Counted from the first letter of the stretch, positions 1-11,185 are shown. The stretch is 64,000 nt of DNA from Sepiola atlantica (GCA_963556195.1 OY744537.1:22293876-22357875), one strand, 5' to 3'. The notes: generated by a model not told the origin, from the sequence alone. A program made the numbers and translations.

Positions 1-1661
1 CCTCGAATACTCTCAGCACTCAAACTACCAAACCCGGATGAAAAGGAACCTCTTCAAACGGATTTAACTGCTGACTATTTCAAAATATCCCTCTCTCCTA
101 TCACATGATCTTGTCGAATAATCAAAGCCTTTGATATTAACAAAATTATGACCTAAAAACTTTTTTAAATACTTCAAATAAACTGAAATTTGAAATATTT
201 ATTAATTGATGTCTAATACCTATTGTTAAAATTTCACAAAAATCAAAGGTATCTGAATTTTCTACAAAGGGCTTACACCTCCTCTGTGATCCCTTTGCAT
301 AAAACTAAATTGAACAAAATATAACCCATATTACCCATTTGCGTCCTCCAAATTTTTATAATGAACCATAATACTTCCAGACTGATTTCAACAGTAACAT
401 CACGTGATCTTCAAAATTTTTCTTTTCTGTTCAATGTTAAAAGATCTCCATCTGTGCTTTCTGTATTTGATTGGACTGTTCATGTGTTTATCATTTCTTC
501 AGAGAATGACTAAAACTAGCAGGACTTGTTGAAATTCCACAATTGTATCTTTCATCTGTTATATATTGCTGCCATGTTTAAAAATCTTTCCATTCTATAG
601 ACATTCGATATGAATGCAGACCCCACGATAATATTGTACCATCTTTGTTCAAACTGAAACATGTTTATCTAAGTATTCGGGTTAATTTAGTTTTAGAATA
701 TATCTACTTATAAGGGTCTGTCTTCAAAAACGCTTGATTTTTATTTACTTGAGCAAAACAAATTGATGGTGAAAACAGAGAAACTTGGTTTTAAAAGTAA
801 ACTGCCATTTTTTTTTCATTGCACCACATGCTCCAGATCAGAAAGAAGAGTCAGCAAGATCTTGATCACCAATGCTCTTCGACAGTTATGTCGTCTGAAT
901 AGATGTCAACAAATGATCTCCGAATTTGATTTGGAATTTCATTAAGGAAGATCAGGAAGAGAAAGTTCTGATTTACAAACATCAGAAGGTATTGAAGATT
1001 TAGAAGTTTGTATGACAGTTGAGTTCAGAATATTTCTGTTGAAATAAACTCAGACAAAATCAAGCTCCTGCTGATTGTGTTAGTATGAACAGTTCAGCTT
1101 GTCTATTTTTCTTCCACAAGTTGTTTTAGGTAGTGCTTATTGGATGTGTATGTCGCTGCGGTGATGTGTGGTTGAATATTTCTTTTATAGTTTGAGAATA
1201 GGCTCCCAGCTGCTTGGCACCAAATTCTTTACAGATGGATTCTTTTCATGCTTTTGGTGGAAGTATTTGTAGCTCTTCTCATTTGATGAACGGTGTATAT
1301 TCGCTTTTATTTTATTTGAACTTGGAGCCGATTTTTGTACAAAACATGCCCCTTTTTTTTTTCTAGTTTTTTAGTGTTTGGACAATCGTTTCCATCGATT
1401 CCTGTACGATTTAAAATCCAACATAGCAATATTTCATCATCATTTGACATTTCTAATTTGCAGTTAAAAAGAGAAAATACCAATGAGAGAAATATAAAAA
1501 AAACAGTTGCAGTTTCGTTTTTAAACCTTTGAATACAAGCAGTCAGTTATGAAATTGATAATACATCATGTGACATGTAGATAAACTTGTTACCTAGCTA
1601 CAGAACACAACCTGCAAAAAAACTTGTTGCATTGATTTTTACTTACAAGTTGTTACTTTTT
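1..1661. other. Non-coding AT-rich stretch
   Basis: No recognisable gene. All open frames are short and lack known motifs. The right part, about 1460-1660, is weakly similar to 7960-8160: both contain a CATCATGTGA-type motif followed by a CTTGTTGCATTGAT segment. The two are therefore probably diverged copies of one old interspersed repeat. Confidence 0.5.
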
Positions 1662-2239
1662 GGTCCCCCGATTTATAAAATCGGGGGACTTATGTTTTGA
1701 GGCATGTCTGTCCGTCCGGATTTTTCTCCGCAACCATCCATTGAATTTCTCTGAAATTTTGCATGAAGTTGTAACTTTGGTCAGGTTAGAAAGTGACATT
1801 CTCTGATTCTTGAAAAAAAATCTGGTTAGCCTCCCAGGGGCTCAAAAGGCCCCAAAATGGCAAAAAATATCATTTTTTGCCCCATAACTTTTCATCCATC
1901 CATTCAATTTCTCTAAAACTTGGCCAAAATGTGGAGGCAATTGTTTCTAATAGAAAATAAGTATCGCTGACCTTGGAAAAATCTGGTTCGCGCCCCCAAG
2001 GGGTCAAAAGCCCCCAAAATGACAAAAAATTACCCTTTTCTCCCATAACGTTTGATCCATCCATTCAATTTTTCTGAAACGTGGCCAAAATGTAGAGGCA
2101 AATGTTTCTGGATATAAAATGAGCATTCTTGACCTCAGAAAAATTCTGGTTTGCGCCCCCAGGGGGTCAAAAATGCCCCAAATTGCCCAAATTTATTCAT
2201 TTTACACTCGCCACATTGAGTCACATACAGAGGGGGACC
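1662..2239. repeat. Interspersed element with short inverted ends and three internal units
   Basis: The stretch starts with GGTCCCCC (1662-1669) and ends with the inverse GGGGGACC (2232-2239). The left end also folds on itself, CCCCCGATTTATAAAATCGGGGG. Inside, a unit of about 160 bp recurs three times, with its 'CCATCCATTNAATTT' phrase near 1735, 1893 and 2055; each unit carries a G/C-run such as CCCCCAGGGGGTCAAAA. The layout fits a non-autonomous DNA element or a satellite-like repeat. No coding capacity is visible and no target-site duplication is clear, so the class is undecided. Confidence 0.5.
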
Positions 2240-2639
2240 ACGCATGTGCGGCTTGTTTATATTAGTATTATCATATTTTATTAAAGCCAAGAAACAAATT
2301 ATTAATGACAGCTACAAGGAAACCAGGGTTCAATCCACGGTCGAGTCATACCAAAGATTAAAAAAATGGTACCTGATGCCCCCTTCCTAAATACTCAGCA
2401 TTATAAGGTGAGAATACAGGGTGAGGGGAGTAATCCTTGGAAAAGAGGGGCGCCCTCCCCTACATCTTGGTGTAGTAGCGAATGAAAAGGGAGCTTTCAG
2501 AACACCCTCGATTATGGTCGCCTACTTTACTTTCACACCAGGGTCACCATTTTATAATGAGTGATGTATTATTCTCCATTATAATTAAAGAAGGCTTCCA
2601 ACATTCAAAAAACTGCACAGTCTGCAGTTTTACAAATTT

Positions 2640-2830
2640 ACTTTGGAAGACGTTTCACTAATAGAAGCAACATCTTTTTTGGTCGAATGCCCTTTTTGAC
2701 ACCAACTCAGTGAGTTGATGGGGACCAGTATTTTTATTGAGAAGGCCATCTCTAGGTGATTACCCACCAAGTGCTTCATCTGTCTCCCCCCCCCTCCTTT
2801 TTTTTTTTTTTTTTCATTCAAATTATTCAG
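2640..2830 (+). repeat. Interspersed repeat, copy A (partner at 15590-15665)
   Basis: The segment containing TGACACCAACTCAGTGAGTT and CATCTCTAGGTGATTACCCACCA recurs in inverted orientation at about 15590-15665. It ends in a C-run followed by a T-run (2787-2815), like the tail of a retroposed repeat read on the other strand. The family is not identified. Confidence 0.45.
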
Positions 2831-3046
2831 GTTCATCTGACTCCAAAAGTGAATTAACAGATATCAAAGTTTTAAATAAAAATACCTTTTATTGGGCTTT
2901 GCTGAAAAAAGAATTAAAACAGTTAACAGTCAATCTTCATAATGCGTGACGTATGGCCCTCTTTGGTGGATGTCCTGGCTCCAACTGCCGCAAGCTGAAA
3001 ACAAAATCGTGTGGGTGCTGTAAGAAGTCCGGCGATTTGTATAAGA

Positions 3047-3076
3047 GTGACCATTTGGGAATACCAGGCGCTGTAT
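3047..3076 (+). repeat. 5S rRNA-like 3'-end fragment
   Basis: The sequence GTGACCATTTGGGAATACCAGG followed by CGCTGTAT resembles the 3' end of animal 5S rRNA, where the usual text is GTGACCGCCTGGGAATACCGG then GTGCTGTAG. The upstream part of the 5S gene is not recognisable, so this is a relic or part of a 5S-derived SINE rather than a functional gene. A fuller 5S-like copy lies at 37187-37290. Confidence 0.35.
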
Positions 3077-3537
3077 CTAGACACCTAGCTATGGGCAAAT
3101 AGCGTCGCCAACCTGTAGTGCCTAGAGTGATGACTGGCAAAAAAACCCTGAATGACAGTCACCAATATGGTGTCTGAAACCAGGGAGGAGTTTCTCCTCC
3201 AGGAGTGATAAAAAAAACCTGATGGTGATGATATGTTAGGGTACCCATTCCATCAAAAATGACCGAGAGAAATGTAGCATTTTTTTGGATAAATAAATCA
3301 AGCATTGAAAAACTAGGCAAACTTTTAATGTCAATAAAATGCATTTCCCGTTAAACGATGAACTATTTACATCATACTCATCGAAATTAGCATTATCACA
3401 AAGGTCATTTATTCCTACTTTACATCAAGCGACAGCAAACAATTCTCACTTTTGATATTTTTTGAATCAGTTGTTCCTGATGATACATAGTGAATTACCT
3501 CCCTTAGTGATGCACACTATTTATATATGTATTATTT

Positions 3538-3675
3538 ATCTCCTTGCCAGGAGGTTAGACACAAGGCCAGGTGTGGTTTCAAGAACCCAGCACACTAGGA
3601 TAAGCACATTCTGGCCTACAAAGAATGCCTGAGAAGCCCTGTTGGCATTCCTCAGTAGATTGCCTCAGGTGATTA
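3538..3675 (-). repeat. Decayed U2-family SINE body (headless copy)
   Basis: Read on the minus strand it matches, with many substitutions, the body of the U2-headed SINE found at 20035-20369. It shares the GGAATGCC...GGGCTGCCCAGGCA-like stretch, a GGCCAGAATG-type segment, and the ending GGCC(T)TGTGTCTAAC-CTCCTGG. It includes the 36-bp segment diagnostic of the long subfamily. No U2 head is present. Old and inactive. Confidence 0.5.
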
Positions 3676-3699
3676 ATGATACAATGCTATATATATATA

Positions 3700-4084
3700 T
3701 ATAATTATTTAATAATAAATATATAATTATTATCTACATACATATACGTTTCATCTTTGCAGAATCATTAGTGTAGAAATAACCATTCAAGCGAGAGTTG
3801 TTTATAAATCTGACGCTTTAATCGATGAGGCCAGCATGAATAGTCATACGAAAATCATGCAAAATAAACTTATTTATGTCAGTAAGCGGACAATTTTATA
3901 AGCAGCAGTCGGTAAGTGTTCTACATAAAGGAACGTTGCATTATAGCCAAGGCTGATGGCTGTCTTATTTCGCATTAAAGAACCCAGCCAAACGGGGGCA
4001 ACAAATAATTATTTAATGATAAATATTTTATTATTATCTACATACGTATATGTTTCATCCTTGCGGAATCATCAGTGTAGATAT
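3700..4084. repeat. Direct 80-bp repeat pair flanking about 220 bp
   Basis: About 80 bp at 3701-3779, running from an AATTATTTAATAATAAATAT phrase through TTTCATCTTTGCAGAATCATTAGTGTAG, is repeated at 4004-4084 with scattered changes. On the minus strand each copy reads CTRATGA, a short hairpin with a GCAA loop, then GAAAC; the stem base pairs differ between the copies but stay paired. The pair could be terminal repeats of a small element or a duplication. A (TA)n tract follows at 4081-4100. Confidence 0.5.
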
Positions 4085-4100
4085 ATATATATATATATAT

Positions 4101-5105
4101 GAAAAAGGAAAAACCAAAAGATGTTTTTTTTTATGTATTCATCAACGATGATAATTTAAAGAAAAATGTCATGCAAGTACATAGAAATATTAGGTTGACA
4201 TGATGGGTTGATGAGAAGCAGTAGTAGCCACTACTGGGAGCTCAGGACCAAGGTCCGGGCTGATGAAAGTCGGTGGCAGAGAGTGAAATGAATGTGGATG
4301 GCTGTGAGTGAAAAAGGGGAAGGGTGGGAGTGTTAGTGAATTTGTCTTAGGGTGGGAGAGAGGGGAAGGGGTGTTACGGTTTTTGTCGTGGTGAGGTGTA
4401 GCATGGATTTTGAGGGGCTGGGGAAAGAGGAGGGAGGGGGAGGCTCTGTGTCTTTGGGGTGTAGGTAGTATCATAGTTTTAGAAAAAGATTTGAAGATGA
4501 TTTGAAAGTAGGCAGGGTGGGTGGGTAAGAGTGTGAAAGACGTAGTCGAACATCCTACAATAAATAACATGACGTATGAAACGAGTAACAACATTCTAAA
4601 AATGCTTAACGTAATACAATTCATCCTGCGACGCTAATTCTGGCATCCTGGAATTTAAATCGTAATGTTTCTTCCTGGAACTGCACTGGTTCGTTTTTTT
4701 GACGTCTAACTGACTTCATGTGTGCATTCTAATGGAGAGCAGGAGGAGCAGCCGACTGCCGTGAACGAAGACACTTGGCTGCGTTGATCAAAGAAACAAC
4801 GTTTGGCTTGCTGCTTGTACAGAGGAGAGCTGCCGGCGCGAACCTGGAAACGCCTACCTACGAAAAATTTAATTTTCGAAAGTAAATGGTAGTGAGCGTT
4901 GGTTTATGTTGCACACGGCTCATTAGCATAAGTGAGATTTTGACGATATAAAGAACACGACAAATGTGATTTTCACAGATGTATTGGTTGGAGAAAGTGT
5001 ACGAAAGAGAAAGGCAAAGTGTTGCGTTATTTTTGGATAGATTTTTTATTGTTCGTAAAAAGCAGAAATGAAGAAAGAATGATTCCAGGGTCACATTATT
5101 TTGGG
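4101..5105. other. Non-coding stretch, C-rich on the minus strand
   Basis: No recognised gene. One open frame of 144 codons exists at 4190-4624 on the minus strand, but it is low-complexity (Pro/Ser/His/Thr) with no family motif. The rest is unremarkable apart from a phrase near 5070-5100 (ATTCCAGGGTC) that is repeated near 5235, on the other side of the tandem repeat at 5107-5214. Confidence 0.4.
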
Positions 5106-5106
5106 A

Positions 5107-5214
5107 TAGATTTTTTTAATATTTCGTAAAAAGTAGATTTTTTTAATATTTCGTAAAAAGTAGATTTTTTTAATATTTCGTAAAAAGTAGATTTTTTTAA
5201 TATTTCGTAAAAAG
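5107..5214. repeat. Tandem repeat, 27 bp x 4
   Basis: The unit TAGATTTTTTTAATATTTCG+TAAAAAG is present four times almost without change. A diverged extra unit precedes it near 5038-5062, and the flanks themselves (AAGAATRATTCCAGGGTC...) are duplicated on both sides. Confidence 0.85.
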
Positions 5215-5340
5215 TAGAAGTGACGAAAGAATAATTCCAGGGTCGAATTATTTTTGGTTAAACGTTTTATTGACTTCTTCTCGGCTGCTTTTTGAAATTC
5301 TCTTCTTTTCTCCAGCTTTTTTGTTCATTTGCTTTTGTCA

Positions 5341-5372
5341 CCTGAAGACGATTCGACAAAGAATCGAAAACG
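5341..5372 (+). other. CTGAAGA-hairpin-GAAAACGTT motif
   Basis: CTGAAGA is followed by C, then GATTC-GACAAA-GAATC (a perfect 5-bp stem), then GAAAACGTT. The arrangement matches the motif seen in the SINE tails at 7367-7402 and 46348-46383, although the surrounding sequence is unrelated. See the finding on the hammerhead-like motif. Confidence 0.5.
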
Positions 5373-5499
5373 TTAGTGTTACATATGGAACATACTTTTT
5401 TTGATTTTGATTTTGACACAAAAAAGAACATTAGAAAAATTGAAAAAGGTATAATCAAGCAGAATTCTGTTACGTTTAACAATGTGTTTGCTTAAATGA

Positions 5500-5819
5500 A
5501 AGAATGCTGCCTAAATACATACAATATATATACTAAAACTGAGTTAATCAACATTTCTTTCCCTATGGTTTTTTTCTTATATATTTTAATCATACAAAAT
5601 ACATGCTAACATATTCCTTACTTTAAGGATTGAGTTATGTTTGAAAAAAGAAAATCCATTTCAATTATTCTAAATAGCTGTAATTTGTAATTAACTCACC
5701 AAGTAACCCATCTCTTTCTAACTTTCTATCTATCATTTTCACCCTCTCACTGTATGTTGTTTGACCTCCCTGCTCTTATTCTATGTTGTCTATTACTCTC
5801 GCTTCCGTCTCTCTCACAC

Positions 5820-5866
<47 letters not shown>

Positions 5867-6715
5867 CAGTTAAAGGTAATAAAACTAACAATAAACTAGA
5901 AGATTGAAATAGAATATCACCACAATTATTAATACTATTTAACCCATAGCTGGAGAGAAAAAAAGAAGAGAGGGAGATATAATGAACAGAAGGACTAATT
6001 TTGAATTTTGTTTTTTTATTTTAAAAAAATTAACTGGCTTTGCAAACTCACTTGTTACTGATTCAAACAATGTCAATAGGTAGCATCTAATAGAGACATA
6101 ATACATATAATATTATGGTTCGGGATAATAAAAATGTTCTTTTGTCCATCTGAGATGCTACTATGAACTTCTACTATGGTCTTAAGAATATGAATTCATA
6201 TAGAATTGATTCTGAAAGAATTGTGATTCACTCAAGTTACAAGAAAAATTACGAATTAAAACGTTTCTAAAAAGCTGATACAACTAAGATTTATGTATCA
6301 TTTTATCGAAATGAACCCACTTTTATCAGCTTTTTTTATTTGAAAAGTATTTAATCATAAAGAAATTGTCATTATCCCATGTGGGTTGATTTAAAAAAAA
6401 AAAAAAGTACAACAACAAAAAAACTGTAAAATATCTTATTGGGATATGGAAAATTTCAGAAAAAAAAACAGCAGGTGCTTAAGGCCAGAACTATTGAGCA
6501 CTCTGTTATGATGAAGCTCTTCAAACAAAAATAAAGTGAAATACTTGCCTGTCTTCCTTTTTGGGGGGGGGGGGCGTTTCATCTTTTTTTGTCTTACCTC
6601 TTTGGTTTATCGCATCACAACAAGCAATTGTGATTGTTGCATTGTCTTTAAATTCTTTCATCACTCGCAGCGTGGTAACGTAAAGTCTCACACCAAAAAT
6701 CAGTAGAATGTAGAA
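5500..6715. other. Non-coding AT-rich stretch with (TA)n
   Basis: Contains a (TA)n tract at about 5823-5862, several A-runs and a G-run at 6562-6574. No coding region, RNA gene or transposon end could be recognised. Confidence 0.45.
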
Positions 6716-6718
6716 CAT

Positions 6719-6900
6719 TTTAAGATGGAATTAGATGAATCCAGAACTAATGGATCAAAAATGGAATTAAAAGAGCATTTTTGGAAACTATCAAATGAGA
6801 TATTCAATAGAATTCCATCTGTCTATATTCATATTTTATTAAGCATAAATCCCCTGTAGAAATTTTTGGTTGAATCGAGAAGTTAATTTAAACGGGTTAT
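6719..6900 (+). mobile_element. CR1-like non-LTR retrotransposon, 3'-end fragment
   Basis: The translation contains the C-terminal reverse-transcriptase tail KMELKEHFWKLSNEIFNRI, matching the end of the better preserved element at 17029-18420 (LRGHFWELSNEIFDRI). After the stop the 3' UTR follows the same pattern, with an ATTTTATTAA-type stretch and then TTGAATCGAGAAG. Strongly 5'-truncated and inactive. Confidence 0.7.
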
Positions 6901-7069
6901 TGATTGGTTGTTTCGTTTTATGGCAGATCTTGATCAGTTGATGTTGAATCCAATCATTTTGATAATAGTTTTCATGCTTCAAGTTTTTCATATCTTCAAA
7001 TCGTTACTCCTAGTGTAAATGTCTGCAATTTCCTTTCATATCGTAACTTTTTAGATATCAATTTGTATT

Positions 7070-7460
7070 TATATACTATTGTATTATTTGGATTATTCGG
7101 ACTACTATTCTCATCTTGGTTGTTATATTCACAATGCTTCGGCCGATGTAACCTCTGACCTTCAGGTGCATCTTTTCACACATGGGAATTTTTATATCAG
7201 ACTCAGTAACCTATACGGAATTTCGAACTGAACATTCTTTTCCATGAGAGTAGATTGTTCTTATTCCGTCAGCCATGACTGGGTAGAAGTGTGAATTATT
7301 TTTATGTTACTTTTAGTTATTATCGCCTGTAGTAAGGTAAAGGTTCCTGAGTTCAAAAAGATGCACCTGAAGAAGGTCGGAGGTTACATCGGCCGAAACG
7401 TTGTGAAAATAGCAACCAAGATGAGAATAGTTGTTTGAATAATCCAAATTATCAATCTAC
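7070..7460. repeat. Tail-to-tail inverted pair of a tRNA-SINE tail
   Basis: The left arm (about 7075-7168) and right arm (about 7360-7455) are inverted copies of roughly 95 bp. They contain the AACGTTTCGGCCGATGTAAC / GTTACATCGGCCGAAACGTT core and the GATTATTC...CTCATCTTGG flank. The interior carries further SINE body text (TTCTTATTCCGTCAGCCATGACTGGG) resembling 47366-47394 of the full SINE. The right arm has an intact CTGAAGA-stem-GAAACGTT motif; the left arm has lost three bases of it. Confidence 0.6.
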
Positions 7461-7499
7461 TGCGTTTAGGAAGAATATTATTATTTTCTGTTTAAAACA

Positions 7500-8200
7500 A
7501 TTCTTTTGTATTATTGCTTGTGGTGTAAAAGACCTGATATTACAACCAAGACACTTCTAGAACACTGGCCTCTCGGAATTGGAGCTTCTGGCCGCAAGGA
7601 GCGAACAAGCATCATGGCGTACAAAGTTTGTGAATGTTTCAACATCAATTGCTGGATGACTCAAGACAAGTGGTGTAAAATATTTCTCGTATAGGAGCAG
7701 CTAGATCAGTGCATTCATTTTGTCTGCAGGTTGGCATCGATTGCACATTGGTTGTTGTTTTCTTTTAGGCAAGTAAGAATATGTAATCCTTGCGACATCT
7801 GGGTAGTACTACTTCTTCCTTTCACGTTTTCGTGGAAATTTGTTTCAATTCTTCGAATGTTAGTTTCATTATTGGGAGATTGTTATGTTTATAGTTGCTC
7901 TAGCAACGTTGCCTTTGTTATTGTAGACATGTATTTCTTTTCACTCTAAAATTTGCACTTAAAAAGGCAGAGAAAGTAAAACAAACAAATAAAAAATTGT
8001 AGTTTCCTTTTCATCAATTTACTCAATGCAGGCAGCCAGTAATGCAACCGAGCATGCATCATGTGATATGTTTATAAACTTATTGCCTAGCAACAGGACA
8101 GAAACTGCCACAACACTTGTTGCATTGATATTTACTTAAAAGTTCTTTTAACATTATCATACAATCCCACCGATCATACAAAGGAAAAACATTGAATCAA
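7500..8200. other. Unrecognised stretch, possible old repeat
   Basis: No reading frame with a known motif. The segment 7960-8160 is weakly similar to 1460-1660. Nothing else could be assigned. Confidence 0.4.
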
Positions 8201-8329
8201 GGCCAACAACTCCAGAAGTCTCCACTATAACAGAAGTCAAAATGGAGTAAAGACCCTATTTACTTGCCTCCCTATGAGGGTAGAGTTAGACACAATGTCT
8301 ATTTTCAATTTTAGGGAAAATCCAGCTAC

Positions 8330-8990
8330 CCTCCAAAAAATGTGCTCTGACGAACTTGCTGCATTTGTGCCCTCTCAATGTAAATACCCCCGACCAACCC
8401 GACAAGCAGCAAAATCACCCCCCTTCATTGTAGAGGTTCTCAGATGTTTGAATGCTTTCTAACCCTTGGCCTTTTAGCTAAGATCAAAGTGTAGTATCTG
8501 TTCCGATGGATACTGCACCCCATAGACTGGTATTGTCTTGGCCTTTGGGGCTTGATTTACGCCGGTCTATGGGTCTGTCCTGTGCAGTTCTAGGAGAGGA
8601 GTAAGTTTATTGCTTACTGTCTGAGGCGCCCCTACTGGGGAATGCCGACGGGGCTGCCCAGGCAATTTTTAAACCCCACTTTCCCGACCCGACCTTGGGT
8701 CACATCTTACTTGTGGGAGTAAGATAAAAACTGGCCTTGTGCCTAACTCCTGGAGAGGAGTAAATCAATACTCTAATAGTTTCCTTCTTTGAACCACTTG
8801 CCCTTGGAATTCCCTCCCTGTTCCCTGGACTGTACCAACATGCATAAATTTAAATGTAATGTGAACAAGCATCTTATTGCACAACTGTTCACGTAGGAGG
8901 CCCCTATAAATCTGACCCATAATTCACTGTAGCCTCTCAGTGGCAGTGTGCCTTGTTTGGGGTGAATAGAAGTTTAAAAAAAAAAAAAAA
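8330..8990 (+). mobile_element. CR1/Jockey-like LINE 3' end, carrying a SINE
   Basis: Frames on both sides of the SINE at 8464-8770 show the end of a non-LTR reverse-transcriptase ORF: SDELAAFVPSQ before it, and a degraded 'SLEFPPCSLDC..MHKFKCNVNKHL'-type ending after it. The element ends with GTGCCTTGTTTGGGGTGAAT and a poly(A) of about 15 (8976-8990). The same 3' end recurs at 20387-20567 and 45985-46258. Broken and 5'-truncated. Confidence 0.75.
8464..8770 (+). mobile_element. U2 snRNA-headed SINE, copy 1
   Basis: The head (about 8464-8503) reads TTGGCCTTTTAGCTAAGATC-AAAGTGTAGTATCTGTTC, closely matching nucleotides about 7-47 of U2 snRNA, including the branch-point-recognition GTAGTA. The body then has CCCATAGACTGG...CCGGTCTATGGG, able to form a stem, the AGTAAGTTTATTGCTTACT inverted repeat, the GGGGCTGCCCAGGC stretch and the tail GGAGTAAATCAATA. 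It lacks about 38 bp (CCACCCTCCC...) present in copy 2 and the 36-bp long-subfamily segment. It sits in a LINE 3' end at the same place as copy 2, but its left target duplication is not preserved. Confidence 0.8.
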
Positions 8991-9017
8991 GATTTCTCCT
9001 TTATTGACCGAAGACAG

Positions 9018-9075
9018 AAAAGATGAAGTGTAGTATCAGAACAGATACTACACTTTGCTCCTAGCCAAATAGGCA
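9018..9075 (-). repeat. Palindromic U2-head fragment
   Basis: On the minus strand, TTTGGCTAGGAGCAAAGTGT and the following AGTATCTGTTC match the U2 5' region. AAGTGTAGTATC (9026-9037) and its perfect inverse GATACTACACTT (9044-9055) are separated by six bases, so the branch-recognition part is present twice, head to head. It begins just past the poly(A) of the LINE at 8330-8990. Confidence 0.6.
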
Positions 9076-9179
9076 AGCTCAAATGGAGTAAGGTTTTCTG
9101 GATTTATACAAATGTTTTGGTGTATTTTAATGAAGAAAAAAACGGGATTGGTCGCTCAGACTCATAGTTGCAATTTTAG

Positions 9180-9384
9180 ACATATTAAACTATGTAAATA
9201 AAAGTAGATGTTTGCGTTTTCTAAAAGAAAAAAAAAATGAAAGTTTTAAATGGTAATAAATATAACATCGGTCGGAACCATGATATATGATTGTCAACAT
9301 AGTGAATTGTTATTGTCGACATGTCAGTTGTGTCTGTCACTTTGAGTGCTGATGTCGAACATAACAAACTTGATATGTTGTCGA
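9180..9384 (-). repeat. 3' UTR of a minus-strand LINE, copy 1
   Basis: About 200 bp matches 11340-11545 with substitutions; both share AAAGTAGATGTTTGCGTTTT, the AAAGTTTTAAATGRTARTRA phrase and the CATAACAAACTTGA phrase. The 11.3-12.5 kb copy continues into the coding end of a minus-strand non-LTR element. Here the segment is interrupted by the RTE fragment at 9385-9808. Confidence 0.55.
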
Positions 9385-9808
9385 TATGATGTATAGAAGT
9401 GAAACTTGGCCAGTAAGAGTTGAGGACATGCGTTGCATGGAGAGAAATAATATGACAATGTGTAATGTGAGTCTTAAAGATATGATAATCTCAGAGGAAG
9501 ATTAAATCTGGATAGTTTTGGAAGATCTGTGCAGAACAGGAGACTTTGTTGGTTTGGTCACATTGAAAGAATGAATGAAAGTACTTGGGTTAGTAGATGT
9601 AGAACAGTTGAGGTATCAGGGTCAGTTGGCAAAGGAATGTCAAGGAAAACATGGGAGAAAGTGATGAGGATGGATTTGAGAAAAAGAGGGATAAATAAAG
9701 ACCTGGTCAGAGATAGGTTAGTTTGGAAGTCAATTTCTAAAGGCAGTCCAACACATGGCAGCATGTAAGACAGACGTTAAACTGATGATGATGATGATGA
9801 TGCTGAGT
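9385..9808 (+). mobile_element. RTE-like LINE 3' end with (GAT)n tail
   Basis: Broken frames show the C-terminal text of an RTE-like ORF: YRSETWPVRVEDMRCMERN, then WFGHIERM, and KGMSRKTWEKVMRMDLRKRG near 9630-9690. The element ends in a (GAT)n microsatellite tail (about 9784-9803), as is common in RTE-type elements. It interrupts a LINE 3' UTR copy. Frameshifts and stops make it inactive. Confidence 0.75.
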
Positions 9809-9839
9809 CCTAATTGGAGGACAGATAATTTTACATTCA

Positions 9840-10075
9840 CTTTTGGGATAGGACGGCACTGCACAAATCTGCTGGGCACACTACGTGCTGACCTCAAGCA
9901 GGCGGGACTAGGACCACTACATACAGCGAAACAACTTGATTGCCTATGACAACTTGCGCATTACAAGACCAGGTGGCCTGGGACTAGCATGGAGGACTGC
10001 TTGCAGCTACGGGATGTTATTTGACTACCGTAGCCGCAGAACACAGTTTTAATAATAATAATATATTACATAAAC
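9840..10075 (+). repeat. Possible second retroelement 3' end with (AAT)n tail
   Basis: This GC-richer block, with phrases such as GGGCACACTACGTGCTGACC and ACGGGATGTTATTTGACTAC, ends in (AAT)n at about 10054-10066. The paralogous stretch at 11640-11690 lacks it, so it looks like an insertion. The family is not recognised. Confidence 0.35.
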
Positions 10076-10204
10076 ATCTTGTTTCCTCAAATGAATTGTT
10101 GGCATCATTAAAATCTGTTCTTTTATAAATGAAACCGGACAAAGCTTTAAAGTACGGAGAAAAGAATTTCATTTTTATTCTTTCAATTTTTTTTACTAAT
10201 TAAT

Positions 10205-10645
10205 TATTCACCACTTATCAAAGCCAAAAGCCACTCGAGGATAACGGTTAACGAGATGGAGAAATTGTCAATTGAACGATGAAGAATATTACGAGAGGAT
10301 TTAAAATGATGTTTAGAATAAAACAAAATTTGATTGCTGATGAGGGCGGTTTATGACAAATATTTGTTGAGATTGGATTTTAAGACGACCCTGTTGTGAT
10401 CTGCAGGAAAACAGCCCCGTGGTAATGTGTTCCAGAAGTTGGAAGTTCTTGGAAAGAAACTCTGTTCATGGAAGTTCTCTTTGATGTTAGACACATTAAG
10501 TAATAAAGGAAAGTTCTTTGCGGTGGTGGTAGAAACGAGTTCTTGCTGTGAATGTTTTAAAGGGGAAAACCAGAGATTGGATCTCAGTTGTGCCAGTTGA
10601 CACGGTTAAGATTCGGATAAAAATTGTTGTTTGGGATAAATACAA
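10205..10645 (-). mobile_element. Non-LTR retrotransposon C-terminus, minus strand, copy A
   Basis: On the minus strand the frames give fragments like FFPRTSNFWNTLPRGCFPAD and SNLNKYLS, the usual C-terminal ending of Jockey/CR1-group ORF2 proteins. Nearly the same text occurs at 11870-12240 and 48000-48240. Interrupted by stops and frameshifts. Confidence 0.65.
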
Positions 10646-10699
10646 TTTAGGCGCGCAGTGTGAATATAATTGTATTGGCGCGTGAAAGATAAAAAATAA

Positions 10700-11185
10700 C
10701 GCCCACGCAAATTCCGGCGTGGCCTTATATATTAAATCAACTCAAAACGAGCGGACGTAGTAGGGAGCACACCACGTGATATTTCTGTCCAATGGGATTT
10801 CTCCAAAGACATTTTTCTAAACTTTTCTCCTTAAGCTCGCTGGAGCCTATCCAAATAGTATTTAAGCACACACAAACATCAAACCCTCTCTCTCAACTGA
10901 CTCTTCATTCGGAGGTTACACGTGTCTTACTATCACTCTTCCATTTCACCTTTCGCGCGCTTCATACAATTACACAGGCGAACATTACCTATTGCCTCTC
11001 TTAACATTTTATAACATATGAGCATTTCAACAAAACAAAAGACATTCTCCTTTTTACTTACCCTGAAACTAAAGAAAGGACTTCTGAACTCATTACAAAA
11101 GGAAATATGTTATATTTGTTAATGGTTTATTTCAGTGAATAAACTTCCGTTGATTTTGCATGTAAGTCTTCTTATTTTTATTTTT
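10700..11185. other. Unassigned stretch
   Basis: Contains an open frame of 70 codons without family motifs and otherwise AT-rich DNA. No gene, RNA or mobile-element ends recognised. Confidence 0.4.

Noticed and set aside
4190..4624. Minus-strand ORF of 144 codons with a hydrophobic start resembling a signal peptide
   Set aside because: Low-complexity Pro/Ser/His/Thr composition, no family motif and no splice or promoter context; chance is more likely.
8464..8510. U2-like sequences considered as functional U2 snRNA genes
   Set aside because: Only the first about 40 bases match U2; the Sm site and the rest of U2 are replaced by a shared repeat body.
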